64,000 nt of DNA from Thermoplasmatales archaeon. GTDB lineage: Archaea; Thermoplasmatota; E2; UBA202; JdFR-43. The notes under the pieces were generated by a model, which did not search any database, was not told the DNA's origin, and worked only from the letters and a program-made list of their open reading frames with translations. Position 1 is the stretch's first letter; each line of letters opens with the position of its first letter. This document shows positions 55,578 to 63,295 of this stretch, piece after piece. The position numbers and the translations under genes are program-made. The stretch covers positions 1 through 64,000 of the forward strand of contig JACIWA010000005.1 of the NCBI GenBank assembly GCA_014361195.1, given 5' to 3'.

Positions 55578-55649
55578 GCTCCCGCCGGGATTTGAACCCG
55601 GGTCTTCGGCTCGAGAGGCCGATATGATTGGCCGCTACACCACGGGAGC
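55578..55649 (-). tRNA. tRNA-Glu (CTC anticodon)
   Basis: The 72-nt cloverleaf has acceptor GCTCCCG/CGGGAGC, anticodon stem TCGGC/GCCGA with loop CTCTCGA (anticodon CTC), and T-arm CCGGG-TTCAAAT-CCCGG. Its first base is also the last base of the stop codon of the upstream small gene. CCA is not encoded. Confidence 0.95.
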
Positions 55650-55846
55650 TATCCGCCAGTAGCAACATTTATTATTTTTATCTTTTTCCCTCTCAACTTT
55701 TCGTTATAGGGCATTGGTTTCCCATCCGCTATTATGAGAGATGAATCTACTGCCATGCCCAGCAAATTTAGCAATTCCTCACCCGTAGCATTTTTGCTTA
55801 TCTCAACCTTCCTTGTACCTTCTCTCGTTTCAACCTCTATTTCCAT
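55649..55846 (-). CDS. Ubiquitin-like beta-grasp protein (SAMP/MoaD/ThiS type)
   Basis: The 65-residue protein reads MEIEVETREGTRKVEI, then ELLNLLGMAVDSSLIIADGKP, and ends KIINVATGG. Small size, beta-grasp pattern and the C-terminal Gly-Gly define the family; such proteins are activated by E1-like enzymes as sulfur carriers or are attached to lysines (small archaeal modifier proteins). The ATG at 55846 was chosen because longer extensions run into the opposite-strand tRNA-Ser. The stop codon TAG shares its final G with the 5' base of tRNA-Glu, so one transcript probably carries both. No E1 gene is in view. It may serve tRNA thiolation, molybdopterin synthesis or protein modification. Confidence 0.85.
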   Translation of the reverse strand: MEIEVETREGTRKVEISKNATGEELLNLLGMAVDSSLIIADGKPMPYNEKLRGKKIKIINVATGG

Positions 55847-55882
55847 AGTAAGGTTAATAAAAATCACAAATATTAAAATTAT

Positions 55883-55963
55883 GCTGGGATAGCCTAGCGG
55901 AAAGGCGGCGGCCTCGAGAGCCGCTTGGCGAAAGCCATCGCAGGTTCGAATCCTGCTCCCAGC
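55883..55963 (+). tRNA. tRNA-Ser (CGA anticodon)
   Basis: The 81-nt tRNA has acceptor GCTGGGA/TCCCAGC, anticodon stem GCGGC/GCCGC with loop CTCGAGA (anticodon CGA), and a long variable arm (TTGGCGAAAGCCATC) as in class II tRNAs. A G follows at the discriminator position, as is usual for tRNA-Ser. Confidence 0.94.
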
Positions 55964-55964
55964 G

Positions 55965-56729
55965 CTATTCAATTGTTGCCCTTTCAAAAAGAAGCATAGC
56001 TGAAGATAGGAAAATTATCGCTATTATTGAAAGAACTGAGAAATCAGTGAGTAATGAGAATTTTGAAATCCCGAGCAAAAGGCCACGAGACGCATCAACC
56101 GCATAAGTCAATGGATTTACATAAGCGATATATTGCATCCACTTTGGCATTGTATTTATTGGATATATTGCTCCGCTCAAAAAAATCAAGGGCATCATTA
56201 TTACCATCATTATCATCTGAAATCCTTCCATGCTGGCCATTTTAAGAGACAAACTGACTCCCATTGATGAAATTGCGATTGAAAGAATAAAGCCGACAAG
56301 CAAAGCGGGAATGAAGCCATTAATTTTTAATGCTTTTGCCAGTGGAAATGTAAAAAGGAGTATTATAAATCCCTGAATTGAAGAAATTATTGCATCTCCA
56401 AATATTCTTCCCGCAATTATACTTTTTCTTGATGCGGGAGCAACCATCGTTTCCTTAAGAAATCCAAATTGCTTATCCCATATAACAGTAACACCACTGA
56501 TAAATGAAGCAGTGAATAGGCCCATTGTCATAAGGCCTGGGGCAAGAAAGGAAATATAATCAATTCCTCCAAAAATCTGCTTTGCCATTGGTGAATCAAA
56601 AACTTTGCTCCATCCTAACCCAAAGAAAACAAGCCATATTATGGGGTTTATTATTGCACTCGCAACTCTTGATTTTCCCCGCCAAAACCTTTTTATTTGT
56701 CTATAAACCATGGTTAGGAAAGCCCTCAT
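55965..56729 (-). CDS. ABC-2 type transporter permease
   Basis: The 254-residue membrane protein has six predicted helices and the ABC-2 text FISGVTVIWDKQFGFLKETMVAPASR (in parts) and IFLSGAIYPINTMPKWMQYIAYVNPLTY. It pairs with the ATPase encoded immediately upstream (4-nt overlap) to form a DrrAB-like exporter; the substrate may be a drug, lipid or polysaccharide. Its stop lies next to the convergent tRNA-Ser. Confidence 0.9.
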   Translation of the reverse strand: MRAFLTMVYRQIKRFWRGKSRVASAIINPIIWLVFFGLGWSKVFDSPMAKQIFGGIDYISFLAPGLMTMGLFTASFISGVTVIWDKQFGFLKETMVAPASRKSIIAGRIFGDAIISSIQGFIILLFTFPLAKALKINGFIPALLVGFILSIAISSMGVSLSLKMASMEGFQMIMMVIMMPLIFLSGAIYPINTMPKWMQYIAYVNPLTYAVDASRGLLLGISKFSLLTDFSVLSIIAIIFLSSAMLLFERATIE

Positions 56730-57685
56730 GCAAATCTCCTCCTCATTTTTGGCTCAGAATTTTCTTTATCTCTCAAATCTTTTCCTGTGAGATGAATAAA
56801 AACATCATTAAGGGTTGGTTTGTGATATGTTATATCATTTATTTTTATACCCTTTTTCTGGGCTATTTCAAAAATTTTTGGAATTGCGGTGCTAGCATTA
56901 TCAACATTAATCTCAATTCTTCCATCTTCTAAAATTTTACAATTTTTTGTAAAATCTTCATCAAAACATTCTGGATTTTCCGCTTTTATGTAAATAATAT
57001 CTTCTCCTAACATGCTCTTAAGATTTTCAGGGGTGTCATAAGCAATTAATTTTCCATTGTCTATTATTGCTATTCTATCTGACAATTGCTCCGCCTCATC
57101 CATATAATGCGTCGTTAGAAATATAGTTATATCTTTTTCCTCTCTCAACCTCTCTATATATTCCCATACCCTAACCCTTGTTTGAGGATCAAGCCCAATT
57201 GTTGGCTCGTCTAAGAAAAGTATTTCTGGCTCATGAATAAGAGATTTTGCTACCTCAAGCCTTCTTGCCATCCCTCCACTAAATGTCTTAACAACCTTAT
57301 TCCTAAAATTTTCCAGCTCAACAAATCTAAGCAACTCATCTATTTTATTTTTCAACTCACTACTTGAATAGCCATATATCCCTCCATGAATGTAAAGATT
57401 TTCATATGCGGTTAAATTTACATCCAAACTTGGCTCCTGAAAAACTATCCCTATCTTCTTCCTCACCTCTTTCGCCTCCTTCAGAACATCATGCCCCGCC
57501 ACAAAAGCGGAGCCAGAGGTTGGCTTTAAAAGGGTGACAAGAATGTGAATTGTGGTTGTTTTTCCTGCGCCGTTTGGGCCGAGAAAGGAGAAGATTTCTC
57601 CACTTTTTACTTTAAATGAAACATTATTTACCGCCACAAGTTCGCCAAATTTTTTTGTTAAATTTTCTACGACTATTGCATACAT
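56726..57685 (-). CDS. ABC transporter ATPase, DrrA-like
   Basis: The 319-residue ATPase has Walker A (LGPNGAGKTTTIHIL), the signature FSGGMARRLEVAKSL, Walker B (ILFLDEPTIGLD) and the H-loop TTHYMDEAE. It energises the following permease. The ATG at 57685 is chosen over an in-frame start at 57703 because AGGGTAA lies just before it and the PadR stop is one base upstream. The C-terminal 90 residues are the DrrA-type extension. Confidence 0.92.
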   Translation of the reverse strand: MYAIVVENLTKKFGELVAVNNVSFKVKSGEIFSFLGPNGAGKTTTIHILVTLLKPTSGSAFVAGHDVLKEAKEVRKKIGIVFQEPSLDVNLTAYENLYIHGGIYGYSSSELKNKIDELLRFVELENFRNKVVKTFSGGMARRLEVAKSLIHEPEILFLDEPTIGLDPQTRVRVWEYIERLREEKDITIFLTTHYMDEAEQLSDRIAIIDNGKLIAYDTPENLKSMLGEDIIYIKAENPECFDEDFTKNCKILEDGRIEINVDNASTAIPKIFEIAQKKGIKINDITYHKPTLNDVFIHLTGKDLRDKENSEPKMRRRFA

Positions 57686-57686
57686 A

Positions 57687-58145
57687 TTATTTACCCTGCT
57701 CAACTATATATTTAATTTCCTTTGATGCATTTTTCATAACTTTAGATATTTTTCTTTTCTGCTTTTCATTCAACATTTCGAATTTGATAAATGCCCTTCG
57801 CAGAGCATCTCTAAGCTCATCCATACCCATTTTTTCAAATTCCCTTGCTTTATTCATATGCTCAATAATTTCTCTAAATTTCTCCTTTCTCCTGTTCAAA
57901 TAACTCAGTCCTTTAAGAGTTATCTTGTAAAATTTTTTATTTTGTTTACTCTCGGATTTAATCAATCCTTCTTCTTCAAGCTCGGAAAGCAAAGGATAGA
58001 TAACTCCTGTGCTTGTCTTCTTTCCCCTATCTTCCGATATTTTTTTCATTAGTGCATAACCATGTATTTTACCTTCCTTCATGTAATTTAAAAGCATTAG
58101 TTTTATAGCTTCCTTAATTTTCATTTCTTTTATATCTTTAAACAT
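57687..58145 (-). CDS. PadR-family transcription regulator
   Basis: The 152-residue protein has a winged helix (about 10-85, IKLMLLNYMKEGKIHGYALMKKI, then TSTGVIYPLLSELEEEGLIKSE) and a helical C-terminal dimerisation region. PadR regulators next to DrrAB exporters usually repress them until a toxic ligand binds. The start at 58145 is supported by a TATA box about 30 nt upstream; longer extensions run through that box. It is followed by the exporter ATPase one base later, so all three genes form an operon. Confidence 0.88.
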   Translation of the reverse strand: MFKDIKEMKIKEAIKLMLLNYMKEGKIHGYALMKKISEDRGKKTSTGVIYPLLSELEEEGLIKSESKQNKKFYKITLKGLSYLNRRKEKFREIIEHMNKAREFEKMGMDELRDALRRAFIKFEMLNEKQKRKISKVMKNASKEIKYIVEQGK

Positions 58146-58183
58146 ATCGCAAGATATATCAAAAGACATATAAATATTTAACC
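58144..58183 (-). promoter_or_regulatory. Promoter and candidate PadR operator
   Basis: TTAAATAT on the minus strand (about 58173-58180) is the TATA box. Just downstream, ATATC-TTGC-GATAT forms a perfect inverted repeat at the predicted transcription start. This is a plausible autoregulatory site. Confidence 0.4.
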
Positions 58184-58429
58184 GTATTTTATTTTGAAAA
58201 ATAGAACAATTGAAGATAAAGAAAGTGTTATTGAATTTGCCAAAATTATAGGTAAATTCCTTATAATCAGACCATAAATAAGCCAGAGAAATATTCCTGT
58301 ACAAAATAAAACATACATTGCAAGAGATATATCTTCCGCTCTGCGAAGCTTATATGTTTTTATAACCTGTGGAATAAAGGATATTGTAGTAAATAGAGCG
58401 GCAAATAGTCCAATTATTGTTGGATTCAT
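58178..58429 (-). CDS. SemiSWEET (PQ-loop) sugar transporter
   Basis: The 83-residue membrane protein has three helices and one PQ-loop motif (FTTISFIPQVIKTYKLRRAEDIS, in two parts: FIPQ and KT). This is the prokaryotic SemiSWEET architecture, which dimerises to carry sugars. It is upstream of padR on the same strand but padR has its own promoter overlapping the SemiSWEET 3' end, so it may be separately controlled. Confidence 0.85.
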   Translation of the reverse strand: MNPTIIGLFAALFTTISFIPQVIKTYKLRRAEDISLAMYVLFCTGIFLWLIYGLIIRNLPIILANSITLSLSSIVLFFKIKYG

Positions 58430-58504
58430 AGAAATGTAGTCTTAGGCAATTAAATATCTTTCTGAAAATTTAGAAAAAATAAAAAACAATGTTTAGATAA
58501 GCAT

Positions 58505-59137
58505 GTGGATGAAATAAACTTAGAAATGGAAAAATTTGATTGGCTTATAGATGAGGAAACCACGAAATTGCTTCTAATGGAAAAAAATAATTTGATAAAA
58601 AGAAAAAAGATAATTGAAGCGGAGGGAAATGTTGCGATAGATGCAAAAATTGAAAGTAAAGGGAAAATCGATGAAAAAAGAGCAATAGCCATTATAGGGG
58701 ATGAAAGCGGGCACTGTGTGCTAAATTTATGGGATGAAAATAAAAAAATTTTAAATTATTTGAATGAAGGAGATGTAATAAGAATTGTAAATGGTTTTGC
58801 AAAAAAAGGAATTTATGGACTTGAGATAAATGTTGGAAAATTTGGAAGTGTAGCTAAAATAAATAAGAAGATTGAAACAAAAATTGATTTTGGAGAAAAG
58901 GATGGAATTTTTTGCCTCAAAGGGAAAATTGAAAGGAAATTTCCAACAGAATTAATAATTGATGGAAATTATGAAAAATTTTCTAGAAAAATTATTGTTG
59001 ATGGTAGGGAAATTTATCTATTTGATGAAAAAGTAAAAGATGCGAGTGGAGTAGAAGGAGAAATTATTTTGTTATGGCTTTATAAAAGAAATGGAAAAAT
59101 ATATGCAGGAAGCTTCAGCAAAATTATTCAGAAATAA
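58505..59137 (+). CDS. OB-fold (RPA-like) nucleic-acid binding protein
   Basis: The 210-residue protein has one clear OB fold at about residues 40-118 (NVAIDAKIESKGKI, then IIGDESGHCVLNLWDENK, then LNEGDVIRIVNGFAKKG and LEINVGKFG), like the single-OB modules of archaeal RPA/replication factor A. A second beta-rich part (about 125-205) may be another OB fold. The start is GTG; an in-frame ATG is seven codons downstream. It is monocistronic. A single-strand DNA or RNA binding role is inferred. Confidence 0.72.
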   Translation: MDEINLEMEKFDWLIDEETTKLLLMEKNNLIKRKKIIEAEGNVAIDAKIESKGKIDEKRAIAIIGDESGHCVLNLWDENKKILNYLNEGDVIRIVNGFAKKGIYGLEINVGKFGSVAKINKKIETKIDFGEKDGIFCLKGKIERKFPTELIIDGNYEKFSRKIIVDGREIYLFDEKVKDASGVEGEIILLWLYKRNGKIYAGSFSKIIQK

Positions 59138-59288
59138 CATTTTGGGATCCATTAACAAATGAGCTGTAGCAACTCTCGCATAGATAAGCGGAGATAGATT
59201 CTATGAAATAGGAATGCTCTTTGCATATCGGTTTATAGCAATGATTGCAGGAATTTGAGCTTTTTGCCCCGCATATATAACAACCCAT
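59124..59288 (-). CDS. Tiny zinc-finger protein (54 aa)
   Basis: The 54-codon frame is MGCYICGAKSSNSCNHCYKP then ICKEHSYFIESIS, AYLCESCYSSF and a short tail. Metal ligands are C-x2-C, x7, C-x2-C, x4, C-x2-H, then C-x2-C, an AN1/B-box-like double zinc arrangement. It starts 34 bp downstream of the aRF1 stop on the same strand and overlaps the convergent OB-fold gene by 14 bp. The regular Cys/His spacing makes it very likely a real gene despite its length. Function unknown. Confidence 0.72.
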   Translation of the reverse strand: MGCYICGAKSSNSCNHCYKPICKEHSYFIESISAYLCESCYSSFVNGSQNVISE

Positions 59289-59322
59289 GAAAATATATTA
59301 AAATCTAATATTTATATTTCTT

Positions 59323-60522
59323 CTATTCTTTCCTATATCTCAATATCCCCGCTATTCCATTAAATGCTCTATATAGTATCTCTCCTTCCTCGCTTTCCCT
59401 GCTTATTATTTCCATTTGAGTTGATGACTTTTCCGCAAGCTCCGCATATTCTTCAATTATATCCTTCTTTTCTTTTATTTCCATATTCCCATTGCATTTA
59501 GGGCATTGAATGTTTAGCTTTTCAACAATTCCTTCAAAACTATAGCCACAATTTGTGCAATATGCCTTAACCTTATATCTTTCAAGCTCCGATGAAATCA
59601 AAAGCACATCAAGCATTCCAGCCATCAATGCATTCTTTACCTCTTCCTCCCCATATATTGCAAGCCCGCTGTTTTTCTTAATTTCTTCAAGAAATCTCTG
59701 CATAACTTTCCTGTCCTTTACAATATCAAGCTCCTCTATATCATTTGATGCGGAATTTATAAGCTCCCTGAGCCCGTATTCATCAGTATATCCTGTATCA
59801 TATAACCCGATTATTTTTTCCTTCACCCTATAATCAAGATAATTCCCATTAACAAACTCCCTTTTAGTAGGCCCAGGCCCCCCCACAATCACGCCTTTAA
59901 CATTTTTTTCAAGGAAAAGTTGAGATGCTTTTTCTCCCGCTTTAACAAACCATTCATGAGCTGCTATTTCAGTAAGCCTTTCAAATCTCCTCTGGCTCTG
60001 CCCGCCCTTGCCGTGCTTGCCTGGGACGCGAGAAGTCATATAGGTTGCCAATTCTATTCTGCTACCCTGCAAGAAGCCAATTGTGCATTCTCTTCTATCA
60101 ATTAAAAGAAGACCATATACATCTTTCTCTTCTATAATTTCCTCAAGAGGTTGAAGATAAAATTGGGAATCGCATCTATAAAGATAGGTGTTTATTGGGA
60201 CAGGTGGCTCAATAACTTCCGCAAACAATTTTGGTGGCTCACCAACCATACCGACAAAAAAAACTAAGCCATTTGGGGGAGGAGATTTAAAATATTTCAG
60301 TCTTGCCATTATTCCTTCAATTGCGGACAAAACATTTTTGCGTGTCTGTTTAGATTTTATATTTGTTGATTCAGAATATTCATTTCTTAAATATGCCATT
60401 ACATCGCTTATCTGGCGAGTAGGAGGAATATAAAGAGAAATAAGCTCTGTATGCTGTCCCCTTATATTTCTTAACTCCTCAATTTTCTTTTTAAGCAAGA
60501 ATTTGTCCTTTTTTTCAAGCAT
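59323..60522 (-). CDS. prf1: Peptide chain release factor aRF1
   Basis: The 399-residue archaeal class I release factor reads all three stop codons and triggers peptide release. It has the stop-codon-recognition NIKS (STNIKSKQTRKNV, near residue 54), the GGQ motif (GKHGKGGQSQRRFER, about 173) and a C-terminal domain with a zinc ribbon (YCTNCGYSF...IQCPKC). Length matches the family. It appears to be followed by the tiny zinc-finger gene in the same transcript. Confidence 0.96.
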   Translation of the reverse strand: MLEKKDKFLLKKKIEELRNIRGQHTELISLYIPPTRQISDVMAYLRNEYSESTNIKSKQTRKNVLSAIEGIMARLKYFKSPPPNGLVFFVGMVGEPPKLFAEVIEPPVPINTYLYRCDSQFYLQPLEEIIEEKDVYGLLLIDRRECTIGFLQGSRIELATYMTSRVPGKHGKGGQSQRRFERLTEIAAHEWFVKAGEKASQLFLEKNVKGVIVGGPGPTKREFVNGNYLDYRVKEKIIGLYDTGYTDEYGLRELINSASNDIEELDIVKDRKVMQRFLEEIKKNSGLAIYGEEEVKNALMAGMLDVLLISSELERYKVKAYCTNCGYSFEGIVEKLNIQCPKCNGNMEIKEKKDIIEEYAELAEKSSTQMEIISRESEEGEILYRAFNGIAGILRYRKE

Positions 60523-60685
60523 CTTAGCTAAATAAAAGTGTTTTTAAATATTTTTGGTTATTTTATTTTTTCATTGCCTTCTTAATTCACCACTCGCAAT
60601 TTATTAAGCCAATAACTAAATTATTCCTCCATAGGATAAAGATGTTTCTTTTTATGCGGAAATAAATATTGCAAAAAAGATGCTA

Positions 60686-63256
60686 TTATAAGATTAAATG
60701 ATCAGGAATATTTTTTTCAATGCTTGCTTTTGCTGCTGATATTCTGGCAGATATCAGGCGATATGGAGAACAACTTATGGAATCAAGCCCTATTGAATAG
60801 CAGAACTTTATAGATTTCTCCTCTCCTCCGTGCTCCCCGCATATTCCTATCTCTATTTTTCTATTTACACTTCTCGCTTTTTCAACCGCAATTCTCATCA
60901 GCTCTCCCACCCCTTTAAAATCAAGAGTTACAAATGGGTCTTCCTGAATTATTCCCATTTCAATATACTCCTTTAAAAATTTCTCTTCAGCATCATCCCT
61001 GCTGAAGCCAAATGTTGTCTGGGTCAAATCATTTGTCCCAAAAGAAATGAAATCAACCTCTTTGCCAATTTCATCCGCGGTGAGGCAGGCGCGTGGCAAT
61101 TCTATCATTGTTCCTATTTTATAACTAACTTTCATTCCTTTTTCCTTAAAGATTTTTTCAACCTCATTAACTATATTCTTTTTAACATTTCTTATCTCAT
61201 TTGCATCACTTACCACAGGTATTTCAATATAAGGAATTGAATTATTTCCTTTTTTCTTCACTTCTATAACCGCTTCAATTATCGCTCTTGTCTGCATTGC
61301 ATATATTTCTGGCATCTTTATCCCAAGCCTTACTCCTCTAAAACCAAGCATTGGATTTGCTTCCCTTAATTTTTTAACAATTTCAAATACTTTTTCTTCT
61401 TCCTCACTCATCTTTCCCTTTATTTTTTTCTCAAGAAGCTCTTCATATTTTGGGAGGAACTCATGCAATGGAGCATCTAATAAGCGAATAACTATTGGCT
61501 TCTCCCCAACTATCTCAAAAATCTCAATAAAATCTCCTCTCTGCAATTCAAGAAGCTTATTCAGTGCATTTCTATCTCCAAATATAGCTTTTCTAACTAT
61601 TTCAAGTCTTGATGGATTTAAAAACATATGCTCGGTTCTACATAACCCTATTCCCTCCGCCCCGAATTCCATAGCTTTTTTAGCATCTTCTGGCAAATCC
61701 GCATTTGCATAAACCTTCATTTTCCTGATTTCATCCGCCCAAGAAAGAATCTCTTTAAGCTCATCTGGAAAATCCGCTTCAGAAAGCTCTGCAATTCCTT
61801 CATAAACATCTCCAGTGCTTCCATCCATTGAAATGAAATCTCCTTCCTTAAGAATTCTTCCATTTGCAAATATCTCCTTCTTCCCCTCATCAATTTTTAT
61901 ATTACATCCAACAATGCAAGGAATCCCTAAGCCCCTGCTGACAACCGCTGCATGGGATGTAAGTCCTCCTCTTGCGGTTATGACGCCCTGCGCTCTCGCA
62001 ACCCCATGAATATCATCCGGGCTTGTCTCCTCTCTTATTAAAATGATTTTTTCTTTCAGCCCTTTTTCATATGTTTCATCTGGGGATAAGCAAATTTTTC
62101 CGATCGCTGCGCCGGGTGAGGCGGGCAGGCCTTTTGCTATTCTTTGGGATGCTTCTTTTATGCGCTTGTGCAACAGCTGATTCAATGAGCTTGTATCTAT
62201 CCTGAGTAACGCCTCTTCCTTTCCTATCAACCCTTCTTTCACCATATCAAAGGCTATTTTCACATCCGCTTTTGCAGTTCTCTTTCCTTTTCTAGTTTGA
62301 AGTATATATAATTTACCTCTTTCAACAGTAAATTCTATATCCTGCATATCTCTATAATGTCTTTCAATTTTCTTTGATACATTACATATTTCCTCATATA
62401 AATTTGGATTTATTTCCTTTAACTTTTCAATAGGTAAAGGTGTTCTTTTTCCAGATACTATATCCTCACCCTGTGCATTTATCAGAAATTCTCCATAGAT
62501 TTTGTTTTTTCCATCAGATGGATTTCTCGTAAAAATAACTCCAGTACATGAATCATTTCCAAGATTCCCAAAAACCATTACCTGCACAATGACTGCTGTA
62601 CCGAGATCATGAGGTATATTCTTAATTTTCCTGTAATTTATCGCCCTCTCATTATTCCAGGAATTAAAAACCGCAGAAATAGCTATGAAAAGTTGCTCAT
62701 AAGGGTCTGGCAAATCAAAAATTTTCTTATATTCTTCAACAATCTCTTTTAGCGCATTGAGATGAAGATGGCTATCTTCTTCAACACCTTCCTCCTTCTT
62801 TTTATTATCAAGCAATTCATCAAATTTTTTAGCATCTATTCCCATAGCAACTTTACCAAAAATTGCAAGAAAACGCCTGAAAGCATCATATGCAAATCTC
62901 TTATCAGAGATTTTTTCAACAATCTCCTCACTCATTCCAAGATTTATTATAGTATCCATCATTCCAGGCATCGAAACAGGCGCCCCAGAGCGCACAGAAA
63001 GAAGCAATGGCTCATCTCCTCCAAACTTTTTACCTGTCCTTTCTTCTAATTTCTTAAGAGCATTTAAAATTTCTTCTCTTATATCCTCACTTATCTTCCC
63101 TTCCTCAAAATATCTCCTGCAAGCATCTGTTGAAATTATGAAGCCAGGAGGAACAGGAACCCCTATTTTAACTAATTCACATAAATGTGCTCCCTTATTT
63201 CCAAGAATTCTGCTCATTTCCTTATTTCCTTCCTCAAATAGATATACATATTTCAT
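60686..63256 (-). CDS. ppdK: Pyruvate, phosphate dikinase
   Basis: The 856-residue enzyme interconverts pyruvate, ATP and phosphate with PEP, AMP and PPi. It has the ATP-grasp domain (about 1-340, LLLSVRSGAPVSMPGMMDTI), the phosphohistidine domain with GGLTSHAAVVSRG (His435), and a C-terminal TIM barrel with GFRGVRLGIKMPEIY and ICGEHGGE (active Cys). Length fits PPDK, not PEP synthase. The ATG at 63256 is preferred over the longer start because family members start KYVYLFEEG and a TATA box lies 20-30 nt upstream. With the PEPCK-like enzyme it links pyruvate and oxaloacetate to gluconeogenesis. Confidence 0.95.
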   Translation of the reverse strand: MKYVYLFEEGNKEMSRILGNKGAHLCELVKIGVPVPPGFIISTDACRRYFEEGKISEDIREEILNALKKLEERTGKKFGGDEPLLLSVRSGAPVSMPGMMDTIINLGMSEEIVEKISDKRFAYDAFRRFLAIFGKVAMGIDAKKFDELLDNKKKEEGVEEDSHLHLNALKEIVEEYKKIFDLPDPYEQLFIAISAVFNSWNNERAINYRKIKNIPHDLGTAVIVQVMVFGNLGNDSCTGVIFTRNPSDGKNKIYGEFLINAQGEDIVSGKRTPLPIEKLKEINPNLYEEICNVSKKIERHYRDMQDIEFTVERGKLYILQTRKGKRTAKADVKIAFDMVKEGLIGKEEALLRIDTSSLNQLLHKRIKEASQRIAKGLPASPGAAIGKICLSPDETYEKGLKEKIILIREETSPDDIHGVARAQGVITARGGLTSHAAVVSRGLGIPCIVGCNIKIDEGKKEIFANGRILKEGDFISMDGSTGDVYEGIAELSEADFPDELKEILSWADEIRKMKVYANADLPEDAKKAMEFGAEGIGLCRTEHMFLNPSRLEIVRKAIFGDRNALNKLLELQRGDFIEIFEIVGEKPIVIRLLDAPLHEFLPKYEELLEKKIKGKMSEEEEKVFEIVKKLREANPMLGFRGVRLGIKMPEIYAMQTRAIIEAVIEVKKKGNNSIPYIEIPVVSDANEIRNVKKNIVNEVEKIFKEKGMKVSYKIGTMIELPRACLTADEIGKEVDFISFGTNDLTQTTFGFSRDDAEEKFLKEYIEMGIIQEDPFVTLDFKGVGELMRIAVEKARSVNRKIEIGICGEHGGEEKSIKFCYSIGLDSISCSPYRLISARISAAKASIEKNIPDHLIL

Positions 63257-63295
63257 TTTCACTTCTATACAAAGCAATTTAAATAATTTTCGTTT

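Noticed and set aside
55649-55987. A longer start for the ubiquitin-like gene
   Set aside because: The extension translates the strand opposite tRNA-Ser; the 65-residue form matches family length.
58146-58304. A 53-codon N-terminal extension of PadR
   Set aside because: It covers the TATA box and the end of the SemiSWEET gene in another frame and has no PadR homology.
60620-60690. Short text DKDVSFYAEINIAKKMLL resembling the end of a TnpB-type transposase
   Set aside because: Only 18 codons after a stop, with no upstream transposase sequence or IS ends; the likeness is probably chance.
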